This document shows, in pieces, positions 55,593 to 63,346 of a stretch of DNA of 64,000 bases (the stretch's first letter is position 1; each line of letters opens with the position of its first letter). The stretch lies in NCBI GenBank assembly GCA_001644455.1, contig LSTF01000001.1, positions 1 to 64,000 on the forward strand, read 5' to 3'. Source of the DNA: Betaproteobacteria bacterium SCGC AG-212-J23. GTDB taxonomy: Bacteria; Pseudomonadota; Gammaproteobacteria; Burkholderiales; SG8-39. The position numbers and the translations under genes were made by a program. The notes under the pieces were generated by a model that saw only the letters and a program-made list of their open reading frames with translations, did no database searches and was not told the origin of the DNA.

Positions 55593-57063
55593 CCCTGACC
55601 ACCACGCCCGAGCCGTCCTCGCGGTCCATCGCCTGCGCTGTCCCGCCGTGGAATTCGGCGATGAGGCGCACGATGTACAGGCCGAGGCCGAGGTGCGGCT
55701 CGGTGCCGTCGCTCTTGCGGATCGAGATCATCGACTCGAACAGCTTGCCCGCCATCGCCGCCGGCAGGCGCGGCCCGCGGTTGCTGACCGTGAGCACCGC
55801 CTGGCCGTCCTTCACCGATAGCCGCACCCGGATCGGCTCGTCGCCGGTGGAAAAATCCATCGCGTTGGCGATGAGCTTGTCGAGCATTTGCGCGTACAGA
55901 TCCGGCGCGCCCGACACCCAGACGGGTTGTTCGGGAACCTCGATCTCGAGTTTTTTCTCGGGGTAGCTCTGCAGGCACTTGCGCGCGTCGAAGCGCTCGC
56001 GCTCGCCGCTGCGCACCACCTGCTCGAGGCGCGTAGCCTCGCTCATGCGGGTGAGGATCGTGGTGAGGCGCTGCAGCCCGTCGTCGGCGCGGGCGACGTA
56101 GACGTTGGCGTCCGGCGGCAGCGGCTGCAGCTTCAGGTTGTCGAGCGAGGAGCGCACCACCGCGATCGGCGTACGCAGCTCGTGCGACAGCCGCCCGGCC
56201 ATGTTCTCCAGGTAGCTCGTGTACTGCCCGAGGCGCTCGAGCACCGTCGAGAAGCTGCGCGACAGGTCGCCGATCTCGTCGCGCGCCTGCGAGCCGGCGA
56301 GCAGCTTGCCGACGCGGCCGCGGGCATCGATCGCCGCTTCCGCCTCGTCGCGCAGGCGGCGCAGGCGGATCGAGAGGCGCGAGGCGAAGGCGAGCAGCGC
56401 CAGCGCGCCGGCGAGGAAGGCGATCAGCGTCACCGCCACCACCTGCTCGAGCGCGCGGTTGGCGATCGAGCGGATGGCGTTGGTGGTCTCCTCCGCCACC
56501 ACCGCCGCCACCACGCGGTCTTCCGCCCAGACAGGGTAGGACGCCGAGAGGATCACGGCGCGCGAGTCGGGCGAGTTGCGCCAGCGCCGCGCCGCGACGC
56601 CTTGCAGCGCGCTCGCCGCCACCGGGTTGACGATCTCGGATTCGGGCAGCGCGTCGTCGAAGTCGTTGGTCGGCCGCTCGAGCATGCGGTTCGTCACCGG
56701 CCGGATGAGGCGCATGGTGTAGTCGAGCGGCGCGGGCGGCGGCGCGAGCGTTTCCTCGTCCTCGCCGGATTTCAGGCTGCCGGCGAGCGCGATCAGGCGG
56801 TGGCGCTGGTCGACGATCCAGATGCGCGACTCGGCGCGCGCCAGGAGCTTCAGCGTGAGGTCCATCTCGCTCGGTCGCAGGCCGAGCGGATCGGGCCGGC
56901 TGCTCAGCGCCGTCGCCACCGAGCGCGCGGTGGCGAGCAGCGCCTGCTCCTGGTTCTGGCGCAGCAGCGCTTCCATCTGCTGCACGTGCAGCCAGCCGAC
57001 GAACGGAATGACGGCCAGCACCAGCGCCACCAGGACGACCTTGCTGCGCAGCCCGAGTCTCAA
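55570..57063 (-). CDS. Sensor histidine kinase, resembling the dedicated-sortase-system kinase
   Basis: A 497-residue membrane kinase. TM1 lies around 8-25, a large periplasmic region around 26-208 and TM2 around 208-228. Then come a HAMP-like linker, the H-box GRLSHELRTPIAVVRSS (phospho-His H294) and an ATPase with KLIANAMDFS, SNRGP and HLGLGLYIVRLIAEFHGG. The extended sensor region starting MRLGLRSKVVLVALVLAVIPFVGW recalls the proteobacterial dedicated sortase system kinases. This is from memory, without an HMM search. It starts at TTG 57063, overlapping the regulator stop. Confidence 0.85.
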   Translation of the reverse strand: MRLGLRSKVVLVALVLAVIPFVGWLHVQQMEALLRQNQEQALLATARSVATALSSRPDPLGLRPSEMDLTLKLLARAESRIWIVDQRHRLIALAGSLKSGEDEETLAPPPAPLDYTMRLIRPVTNRMLERPTNDFDDALPESEIVNPVAASALQGVAARRWRNSPDSRAVILSASYPVWAEDRVVAAVVAEETTNAIRSIANRALEQVVAVTLIAFLAGALALLAFASRLSIRLRRLRDEAEAAIDARGRVGKLLAGSQARDEIGDLSRSFSTVLERLGQYTSYLENMAGRLSHELRTPIAVVRSSLDNLKLQPLPPDANVYVARADDGLQRLTTILTRMSEATRLEQVVRSGERERFDARKCLQSYPEKKLEIEVPEQPVWVSGAPDLYAQMLDKLIANAMDFSTGDEPIRVRLSVKDGQAVLTVSNRGPRLPAAMAGKLFESMISIRKSDGTEPHLGLGLYIVRLIAEFHGGTAQAMDREDGSGVVVRVSAPLAA

Positions 57064-57749
57064 GCGTTCCAGCGGTACCCTAGACCGTACACGGCGTCGA
57101 TCGCAACAAACTGCTCATCCAGCGCCAGGAATTTGCGGCGGATGCGCTTGATGTGCGAGGTGATGGTCGAATCGTCGACGACGATGTGCGCGTCGCGCAT
57201 CAGCTGCTCGCGATCCTTGACGTGCCCCGGAAAGCGCGCGAGCGAGTGCACCAGCCAGAACTCGGTGAGGGTGAGATCGACCGTGCGCTCCTGCCACGTG
57301 GCGAGGAAGCGCTTCATGTCGAGGCGGAGCAGGCCGCGATCGAGCACCTCCTCGACCGCGCGCGGCTGCGTCAGCAGGTCGGCGCGGCGGAAGAGGGCGC
57401 TGATGCGCGCGAGAAGCTGCGGCAGCGCCACGTCCTTAGTGAGGTAATCGTCGGCGCCCATGCGCAGACCCGACACAGTGTCGAAGTCGCTGTCGCGCGC
57501 GGTGAGGAAGATGATCGGCAGCGCCGCCGACATCGCGCGCAGCTCGCGGCACAGCGTGAAGCCGCCGTCGGGCTCGTCGCCGAGGCCGATGTCGAGCAGC
57601 GCGAGGTCCGGAAGCTGCGTGCGGAAAGCGTCGGCCGCGGACTTGCGGTCGGGATAGGCGCGCACCTGGTAGCCGTGCTTCTTCAGCATGTCGGCATAGT
57701 TGGCGCGGATGGCGGCGTCGTCTTCGACGATCGCCACGGTTTTCGGCAT
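57060..57749 (-). CDS. OmpR-type response regulator, resembling the dedicated-sortase-system regulator
   Basis: With the ATG at 57749 the protein has 229 residues. The receiver is VAIVEDDAAIRANYADMLKKHGYQVRAYPDRKSAADAF, phospho-Asp in LALLDIGLGDEPDGGFTLCRELR, FLTARDSDFDTVSGLRMGADDYLTKD. The winged-helix domain follows with TLTEFWLVHSLARFPGHVKDREQLM and SHIKRIRRKF. DIGLGDEPDGGFTLCRELRAMS closely recalls regulators of dedicated sortase systems. TATATT ends 8 nt before this start. The kinase gene overlaps its stop as TTGA. Confidence 0.9.
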   Translation of the reverse strand: MPKTVAIVEDDAAIRANYADMLKKHGYQVRAYPDRKSAADAFRTQLPDLALLDIGLGDEPDGGFTLCRELRAMSAALPIIFLTARDSDFDTVSGLRMGADDYLTKDVALPQLLARISALFRRADLLTQPRAVEEVLDRGLLRLDMKRFLATWQERTVDLTLTEFWLVHSLARFPGHVKDREQLMRDAHIVVDDSTITSHIKRIRRKFLALDEQFVAIDAVYGLGYRWNA

Positions 57750-57757
57750 GGCGCGCA

Positions 57758-57763
57758 AATATA
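57758..57763 (-). promoter_or_regulatory. TATATT minus-10 of the regulator-kinase operon
   Basis: On the minus strand TATATT ends 8 nt before the ATG at 57749. No Shine-Dalgarno sequence lies between, so the transcript should be leaderless or nearly so. Confidence 0.4.
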
Positions 57764-57873
57764 CCCGCCGCGGAGGCGCCCGGAACGCCTTGCCTTCGGT
57801 TCGCCACTATTGATCTTCAGCCTGCCAGCGGGTCCCCCCGCGCCGGACCGCAATCGGCTGCTGGAATGGCGCC

Positions 57874-57996
57874 ATGAACATCACGACCAAACAGTTCCTG
57901 CGGGACTTCGCGTTTACGTGCGGGGCGGCGATCGCCACCGGCGGCATCGTCAGCGCGGTCGCCGCGACCGTCATCCTGATCTTCGCCGCGGCCTGA
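57874..57996 (+). CDS. Possible small membrane protein, 40 residues
   Basis: The short frame MNITTKQFLRDFAF-CGAAIATGGIVSAVA-ending VILIFAAA encodes a basic N-terminus and one membrane helix. It lies alone in the 450-base gap between the regulator and cyanase. TGGAAT sits 6 nt before the ATG. No homologue is recognised. The composition looks like a real membrane segment, but a 40-codon open frame in GC-rich DNA is weak evidence. Confidence 0.35.
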   Translation: MNITTKQFLRDFAFTCGAAIATGGIVSAVAATVILIFAAA

Positions 57997-58198
57997 TCCG
58001 GCGCTGCGGGCTGGTGGCTGGGGCTTTGCCTGACTCCCGCCTAGGACGTGCCGCGTGCCTCCCTCACGCGGCGGTCCCCACGCCACTAGCCCCCAGCGCC
58101 GGAGCGGTGCGTTGGTTCGGGCCAAAGCACCGCAAGCGTGCAGGAATCGCCGGCTTTCCGGGCAAAACACCTGGCATGGTTGGTGCAAAGAGGCGCGC
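57997..58198 (+). other. Intergenic region upstream of cyanase
   Basis: This 202-base region contains direct and inverted GC-rich motifs (for example GCCGGCTTTCCGGGC near 58149). Near its end is a sigma-54-like element, listed separately. I see no open frame with supporting features and no obvious CynR/LysR-type half-site pair. Confidence 0.35.
58172..58187 (+). promoter_or_regulatory. Sigma-54-like promoter element before cyanase
   Basis: TGGCATG-N4-GTGCA matches the sigma-54 consensus TGGCACG-N4-TTGCA, with the invariant GG and GC at the correct spacing. Its predicted start point (about 58198) would be one base before the ATG at 58199 and would exclude the AAAGAGG ribosome binding site at 58187-58193. 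The promoter may therefore serve a leaderless mRNA or be fortuitous. Confidence 0.35.
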
Positions 58199-58642
58199 AT
58201 GAAGCGCGAAGACGTGACCGACCTGATCGCATTGCGCAAGGTCAAGAAGGGAATCAAGTGGGCCGACGTCGCCACCAAGGTCGGCCAGTCGAAGGAATGG
58301 ACCACCGCCGCGTGCCTCGGCCAGATGCAGATGACCAAGAAGCAGGCCGAGACGGTCGGCAAGATCTTCGACCTGCCGGAAGAAGCGGTCCTCATCCTGC
58401 AGACGGTGCCCTACAAGGGCTCGCTGCCCACCGCGGTGCCGACCGATCCGCTGATCTACCGCCTCTACGAGCTGGTCAACGTCTACGGCACCACGTTCAA
58501 GGCGCTGATCCACGAGGAGTTCGGCGACGGGATCATGAGCGCCATCGACTTCAACATGGACATCGCGCGCGAGGCGAACGAGAAGGGCGACCGCGTGCGC
58601 ATCGAGATGTCCGGCAAATTCCTGCCGTACAAGACGTATTGA
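58199..58642 (+). CDS. cynS: Cyanate hydratase (cyanase)
   Basis: A 147-residue enzyme that converts cyanate and bicarbonate to ammonia and CO2. The catalytic residues are present with correct spacing: R88 and E91 in LIYRLYELVNVYG and S114 in GDGIMSAIDF. The spacings of 3 and 23 residues are the same as in E. coli R96/E99/S122. The end GKFLPYKTY is also typical. Neither carbonic anhydrase (cynT) nor a cyanate transporter is adjacent. The frame stays open upstream to 58055, but the ATG at 58199 has the AAAGAGG site and fits family length. Confidence 0.94.
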   Translation: MKREDVTDLIALRKVKKGIKWADVATKVGQSKEWTTAACLGQMQMTKKQAETVGKIFDLPEEAVLILQTVPYKGSLPTAVPTDPLIYRLYELVNVYGTTFKALIHEEFGDGIMSAIDFNMDIAREANEKGDRVRIEMSGKFLPYKTY

Positions 58643-58678
58643 AAGGCTGCTGAAAGTCTGGTCTGCAATAGTGGCGGC

Positions 58679-59218
58679 ATGAAGAACCTGCTCGCCGTCC
58701 TCGCTTTCCTCCTTTCTTCGGCAGCGGCGGCGCAGGACCTCGACCGCGCCATGATGCTGGTCGCCACGCCCGACCTCGAGGGCGCCTACCGCCATACCGC
58801 GCTGGTCGTCATGCCGGTGGGCGAGAACCGCCACCTCGGCTTCATCGTCAACCGCGCCTCGGAGATGCAGCTCGCCGCCTCGACGCTCTACTACGGCGGC
58901 CCGGAGATGGTCGGCGCGGTGTTCGCCCTGGTGCGCAAGGACCCCGGCCAGCCGTCGATGCACATGTTCGGCGAGGTCTACGTGACCGGCGACCGCGAGG
59001 TCATCGACCACGTCCTCGGCGAGACGCCGGGAAGCGCGCGGCTCTTCGCGGGGTTCGTCGGCTGGGAGTCGGGCGAGCTCGCCGACGAAATCGCCGCCGG
59101 CTACTGGTACGTGGCCGAGCCGGAGGTGGCGCAGGTGTTCAGCCAGGAACCGGGCGAGAACGTGTGGAGCGACCTGGTGAAGCGCGTCGGCCGGAGGCTG
59201 CAGACCCGCCTATACTGA
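58679..59218 (+). CDS. Secreted AlgH/YqgE (UPF0301)-like protein
   Basis: A 179-residue protein. The UPF0301 fold is recognisable: MMLVATPDLEG, ALVVMPVGENRHLGFIVNRASEMQL, YYGGP, and GFVGWESGELADEIAAGYWYV, the strongest block. Ordinary AlgH/YqgE proteins are cytosolic. This one starts with MKNLLAVLAFLLSSAAAAQ, a clear signal peptide with likely cleavage after AAAA. A periplasmic role is thus inferred. The next gene begins 4 bases after its stop. Confidence 0.82.
   Translation: MKNLLAVLAFLLSSAAAAQDLDRAMMLVATPDLEGAYRHTALVVMPVGENRHLGFIVNRASEMQLAASTLYYGGPEMVGAVFALVRKDPGQPSMHMFGEVYVTGDREVIDHVLGETPGSARLFAGFVGWESGELADEIAAGYWYVAEPEVAQVFSQEPGENVWSDLVKRVGRRLQTRLY
59211..59216 (+). promoter_or_regulatory. 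TATACT minus-10, 6 nt before a start codon
   Basis: TATACT lies inside the last codons of the AlgH-like gene and ends 6 nt before the ATG at 59223. It would give the binding-protein gene its own leaderless transcript, independent of the upstream gene. Confidence 0.45.
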
Positions 59219-59222
59219 GGCG

Positions 59223-59999
59223 ATGAGAGCATCCATCGCCGCGGTCCTCGTTCTCGCCGGTTGCGCGGCAGCCGGGCCTTCGCAGGAAGCAAAAACCCAA
59301 CTCGCGCCGACCGGCGCGCTCCGCGTCGCGGTGCTGACTTCCAATCCGATCATCGGCACCAAGGCCGGCAACGAGGTCGGCGGCACGACGGTGACTCTCG
59401 GCCGCGAGCTCGCCGCGAGCGCGGGCGTGGCGGCGCAGATCCTCGACTACGCCGCGATCAATCGCCTGATGGAGGACGCGGGCAAGAACGTCTGGGACGT
59501 CGCCGTGGTGGCGATCGATCCGGCGCGCACCAGCATCGTCGATTTCGCGCCGGCGCACCTCTCCGCCGACGGCTTTCTCACCGTGCTCGTGCCGCCGGGC
59601 TCGGCGGCGCGCACCATGGCCGACCTCGACCAGCCCGGGAAGAAGATCGCCGCGGTGCGCGGCGCGGCGCCGCTCATGGTCCTGCAGCGCACGCTGAAGA
59701 GCGCCACGGTCCTGCCCGCCGAGAACGAGAACGCCGCCTTCGCCTCGATGCAGGAAGGCCAGGCCGACGGCTATGCGCAGAACCGCTTCATGCTGCGCGC
59801 CCGCGCCGCGACGCTGCCCGGCTCGCGGCTGCTCGACGATTCCTTCGCCGGGCTGCAGCTCGCGTTCGCGGTGCCGAAGGGACGGCCGGCGGCGGCAGGC
59901 TACGTCGCGAAATGGGTGGAGGACGCGAAGGCTTCCGGCACGGTGCAACGCGCGATCGAGCGGGCGAAGCTCGTCGGCGAGGTCAGTGTTGCGAAGTGA
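59223..59999 (+). CDS. Lipoprotein, family 3-like periplasmic binding protein
   Basis: A 258-residue protein with lipobox (VLVLAGCAAAG, acylated Cys14). The binding-fold sequence LRVAVLTSNPIIGTKAGNEVGGTTVTLGRELAASAGV, DVAVVAIDPARTSIVDFAPAHLSADGFLTVLV and FASMQEGQADGYAQNRFML matches amino-acid-type (SBP_bac_3) receptors. No permease or ATPase is adjacent, so it may be a free receptor or sensor part. It converges on the dehydrogenase gene with a 17-base overlap. Confidence 0.85.
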   Translation: MRASIAAVLVLAGCAAAGPSQEAKTQLAPTGALRVAVLTSNPIIGTKAGNEVGGTTVTLGRELAASAGVAAQILDYAAINRLMEDAGKNVWDVAVVAIDPARTSIVDFAPAHLSADGFLTVLVPPGSAARTMADLDQPGKKIAAVRGAAPLMVLQRTLKSATVLPAENENAAFASMQEGQADGYAQNRFMLRARAATLPGSRLLDDSFAGLQLAFAVPKGRPAAAGYVAKWVEDAKASGTVQRAIERAKLVGEVSVAK

Positions 60000-60867
60000 C
60001 GTGCTTGCGCACGGCCTCGATGATGGCCGTGTGATACGCCTCGCCCAGTCCGAGCGAAACCGCTTCCGCCAGTAGCTTCTGCACCGTGCCCGCGGACTGC
60101 AGCGCGAGCCCCGCGTCGCGCGCGAGCTGCAGCGCGTAGCTCACGTCCTTCAGCATGTAGCTCACGGGAAAGGCGCGCTCCGGGTGCGACTCGGGGAGCA
60201 GCGATTTCATGCCGTGGTTGCGCAGCGCGAAGCTGTCGGCCGAGCCCTTGGCGAACGCGTCGAAGAGGAGCTTCGGCTCCACCAGGCCGCTCGCCTTCGC
60301 CACCGCCAGCGCTTCGGCGAGCGCGGTCACGGTCGCCGACAGCACCATGTTGTTGAGCAGCTTCACCGCCTGGCCGGCGCCCGGCGGCCCGCAATGCGTG
60401 ACGTCGCTGCCCATCGCGCGCAGCAGCGGTTCGATGCGATGGAAGAGGAAGGCATCGGCGCCGACCATGAAGGCGAGGGTGCCGTCGATCGCCGCCTGGC
60501 GCGTGCGCGCCACCGGCGCATCCGCGAAATGCGCGCCGCGCGCCGTGAAGGCGGCGGCGAGCTCGCGGGCGAGGGCGACCGGGGCGGTGCTGCAGTCGAC
60601 GATCGCCTGCCCGGCGCGCGCCGCGAGCGAGAGCTCGAGGCCCACCGAGCGCACCTGCGGCTCGCCCGGCAAGGAGAGAAAGATGACGTCCGCCTGCGAG
60701 GCAAGCTCGGCGATGGAATGCGTCGCGGCGACGCCGTCGACCGAGAGCCGCTTCAGCGGCTCGGGTCGCAGGTCGTGGGCGAGGACCTTGCCGCGCTGCT
60801 TGCGCGCGAGGTTGCGGCACATGGGCTCGCCCATCACGCCCAGGCCGATGAAACCCAGCTTGTCCAT
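59983..60867 (-). CDS. 3-Hydroxyisobutyrate-dehydrogenase-like NAD(P)-dependent oxidoreductase
   Basis: A 294-residue beta-hydroxyacid dehydrogenase. Cofactor site GFIGLGVMGEPM (5-16), then VDCSTAPVALARELA and catalytic Lys169 in GAGQAVKLLNNMVLSA. The substrate loop, usually DAPVSGG, reads DAPVARTRQAAIDG, so substrate recognition is likely altered. A 9-bp hairpin covers its ribosome binding site. The DUF1328 gene lies 37 bases upstream on the same strand. Confidence 0.88.
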   Translation of the reverse strand: MDKLGFIGLGVMGEPMCRNLARKQRGKVLAHDLRPEPLKRLSVDGVAATHSIAELASQADVIFLSLPGEPQVRSVGLELSLAARAGQAIVDCSTAPVALARELAAAFTARGAHFADAPVARTRQAAIDGTLAFMVGADAFLFHRIEPLLRAMGSDVTHCGPPGAGQAVKLLNNMVLSATVTALAEALAVAKASGLVEPKLLFDAFAKGSADSFALRNHGMKSLLPESHPERAFPVSYMLKDVSYALQLARDAGLALQSAGTVQKLLAEAVSLGLGEAYHTAIIEAVRKHVTSQH

Positions 60868-60868
60868 C

Positions 60869-60890
60869 GCTCCCTCCGGAAGGAGGGAGC
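60869..60890 (-). promoter_or_regulatory. Hairpin masking the ribosome binding site of the dehydrogenase gene
   Basis: GCTCCCTCC (60869-60877) and GGAGGGAGC (60882-60890) are exact 9-base complements with loop GGAA. On the minus-strand mRNA the second arm is GGAGGGAGC, which is the Shine-Dalgarno sequence, 5 nt before the ATG. The upstream DUF1328 stop is 15 nt away, so translating ribosomes could open it. A terminator is less likely because no U-run follows in the minus sense. Confidence 0.55.
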
Positions 60891-60904
60891 TTATTTCATA
60901 ACGG

Positions 60905-61096
60905 CTAGACCAGGGGTCCCGGTCCGGGCCCGCGGCCGCGGCCGCGCAGGTGCATCACCAGCGAAACGACGAACGCGATCAGGAACAGGAAGAACAGCAC
61001 CTTGGCGATTTCGACCGCGCCGGCGGCGAGGCCGCCGAAGCCGAACACCGCGGCGATGATGGCGACGATGAAGAACGTGATGGCCCAGCTCAGCAT
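60905..61096 (-). CDS. DUF1328 small membrane protein
   Basis: A 63-residue protein with two membrane helices: [47 protein letters not shown], the DUF1328/YtjA pattern with [10 protein letters not shown]. The tail [13 protein letters not shown] is basic and Gly/Pro-rich. The function is unknown; such genes are often stress-induced. An AGGAGG site precedes the ATG at 61096. Confidence 0.9.
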   Translation of the reverse strand: MLSWAITFFIVAIIAAVFGFGGLAAGAVEIAKVLFFLFLIAFVVSLVMHLRGRGRGPGPGPLV

Positions 61097-61144
61097 GAGA
61101 CCTCCTGGCGTAAGTGACGGCCAGGGATGCTGCAATTTGCGCTC

Positions 61145-63346
61145 CTAGGCGAAGCGCAGGTCCTGAGCCGAAAGAGGCAGGGAGCGTACCGGCTTGCCCG
61201 CGAGGGCGAGGATCGCGTTGGCGAGCGCCGGCGCGATCACGGGCGTCGAGGGCTCGCCGACGCCCGTTGGGTTGTCTTTTGAAACGACGATGGCGGTTTC
61301 TATTTTCGGCATCTGGCTCATGCGCAACACTTGGTAGTCGTGGAAGTTCGACTGGTCCACCATGCCATCGGTCAGGGTGATCGCGCCGCTGAGCGCGGCC
61401 GAGAGGCCGTAGGCGATGCCCGATTCCATCTGCGCGGCGACGACGTCCGGATTCACCGCTACGCCGCAGTCGACCGCGCAAATCACTTTCTCGATTTTCA
61501 GTCCGGCCTTTCGTTGCGACAGCTCGACGACTTGCGCGACGACCGTGTTGAAGGACTCGTGCACCGCGATGCCGCGCGCTATGCCCTTGCGCGGCCGGCC
61601 GGCGCGCCGCGCGGCGAGGTTCAACGCGGCGAGATGGCGCGGTTGCTTCGCCAGCAATGCCCGGCGCAGCGCGAGCGGATCCTTGCCCGCCGCCCGAGCG
61701 CATTCGTCGAGGAAGCATTCGGTGGCGAACGCGGTGTGCGTCGAGCCGACCGAGCGCCACCATTGCACCGGCACGCCGACCTTGGGCGAATGCAGGGTCA
61801 CCGAGAGGTTGGGAATGGCGTAGGGCAGGTTGGCCGCGCCCTCGACGGAGGTCGCGTCGATGCCGTCCTTCACCATCATCGGCTCGAAGGCGGTGCCGGC
61901 GAGGATCGACTGGCCGACGATGGTGTGCTGCCAGGCGACGAGGTTGCCCTGCGCGTCCAGCCCGGCCTTGAGCGCGTGCACGTAGAGCGGCCGGTAGTAG
62001 CCGGCGCGCATGTCGTCCTCGCGGCCCCACACCAATTTGATGGGATTGGGTTTGGAAAAACTCTTGGCAATTGCGGCAGCTTCGAGGAGGTAGTCCGACT
62101 GCGGATTGGCGCGCCGGCCGAAACTGCCGCCGGCGTAGAGCTGGTTCAGCTTCACCTGTTGAGGCTTCAGGCCGAGGAACTGCGCCAGCGCCGCCTGGTC
62201 GACGGTCTGGAACTGCTCGCCGTTCCAGACTTCGCAGCCGTCGGCCGAGAGGCTGACCACGCAGTTCATCGGCTCCATGGAGGCGTGCGCGAGGTAGGGG
62301 AACTCGTACATCGCCTCGAGGGTTTTCGCCGCGCCGGCGAGCGCGGCGGCGACGTCGCCTTCCTTGCGCGCCGCGCGTCCCGGGCCGGCGGCGAGCTTTC
62401 GATAGTCGGCAAGAAGTTCTTTCGATGAACCCTTGAAGGCGGCAGAGTCATCCCACTCCGCCTTCAACGCGTCGCGCCCCTTCCGCGCGGTGAAGTAGTC
62501 GCGCGCCAGCACCGCGACGCCGTTCGTCGCCGGCGTCGAGAACGCGACGGCGTCGACCACGCCGGGAATCGCTTTCGCTTCCGCCGCATCGAAGCGCTTC
62601 AGCTTCGCGCCGAAGCGCGGCGGATGCAGGACGACGGCGGTCAGCATGTCGGGCAGCCTCATGTCCTGCGTGAACACGGCCTTGCCGGTCGATTTCGCAC
62701 GCGCGTCGAGTCGCGGCGCGCTCTTGCCGATGTAGAGGAAGCGGCCCGGATCCTTGAGCTTCACCTCGGCCGGGACTTTCTGCTTCGCGGCGTCAGGGGC
62801 GAGCTGACCGAAGGTCGCTTTTTTCTCTTTCCACGAAACCACGCCCCTGGACACGCGGATTTCAGCAACCGGCGCCTTCCATTTCTCCGCCGCGGCGGCG
62901 ACGAGCATGGCGCGCGCGGTCGCGCCGGCCTTGCGCATCTGTTCCCAGGAGTTCGCGAGCGCGGTGCTGCCGCCGGTGCCCTGCGCCGGGCCCCACAGCA
63001 GGTTGTTGTACTTCGCGGCGTCGGCGGGCGCGCCCTCGACGCGAACCTGCGACCAGTCGGCGTCGAGCTCCTCGGCGACGAGCGTCGGCAGGCCGGTGTA
63101 CGTGCCCTGGCCCATCTCCAGGTGCTTGACGATCACCGTGACCGTGTTGTCGCTCGCGATGCGCACGAAAGCGTTGGGCGAGAAGCCGCGGTGCAGGAAC
63201 AGGCTGTCTTCCTGGGCGCGCGCGGGAAAGCCGACCGCGAGGAGCAGCCCGCCGGATGCCTGCAGGAAGCGGCGGCGGCTGACGTTGCGCACGCCGGGTA
63301 TGGCGTTTGCTCCCTTCCGGTCAAACTTTTCGAAAAGGAATCCCAT
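61145..63346 (-). CDS. Isoquinoline 1-oxidoreductase beta-like molybdenum hydroxylase large subunit
   Basis: A 733-residue periplasmic enzyme with a Tat signal (NVSRRRFLQASGGLLLAVGFPARA). The aldehyde/xanthine oxidase molybdopterin domains show HLEMGQGTYTGLPTLVAEEL, WGPAQGTGGSTALANSW, GGSFGRRANPQSDYLLEA, AVDCGVAVNPDVVAAQMESGIAYGLSAAL and the catalytic Glu in GVGEPSTP. It hydroxylates an N-heterocycle or aldehyde. The partner 2Fe-2S small subunit and a cytochrome are not nearby. The ATG at 63346 overlaps the divergent DUF883-like start and has no ribosome binding site; an in-frame GTG at 63292 is an alternative. Confidence 0.9.
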   Translation of the reverse strand: MGFLFEKFDRKGANAIPGVRNVSRRRFLQASGGLLLAVGFPARAQEDSLFLHRGFSPNAFVRIASDNTVTVIVKHLEMGQGTYTGLPTLVAEELDADWSQVRVEGAPADAAKYNNLLWGPAQGTGGSTALANSWEQMRKAGATARAMLVAAAAEKWKAPVAEIRVSRGVVSWKEKKATFGQLAPDAAKQKVPAEVKLKDPGRFLYIGKSAPRLDARAKSTGKAVFTQDMRLPDMLTAVVLHPPRFGAKLKRFDAAEAKAIPGVVDAVAFSTPATNGVAVLARDYFTARKGRDALKAEWDDSAAFKGSSKELLADYRKLAAGPGRAARKEGDVAAALAGAAKTLEAMYEFPYLAHASMEPMNCVVSLSADGCEVWNGEQFQTVDQAALAQFLGLKPQQVKLNQLYAGGSFGRRANPQSDYLLEAAAIAKSFSKPNPIKLVWGREDDMRAGYYRPLYVHALKAGLDAQGNLVAWQHTIVGQSILAGTAFEPMMVKDGIDATSVEGAANLPYAIPNLSVTLHSPKVGVPVQWWRSVGSTHTAFATECFLDECARAAGKDPLALRRALLAKQPRHLAALNLAARRAGRPRKGIARGIAVHESFNTVVAQVVELSQRKAGLKIEKVICAVDCGVAVNPDVVAAQMESGIAYGLSAALSGAITLTDGMVDQSNFHDYQVLRMSQMPKIETAIVVSKDNPTGVGEPSTPVIAPALANAILALAGKPVRSLPLSAQDLRFA

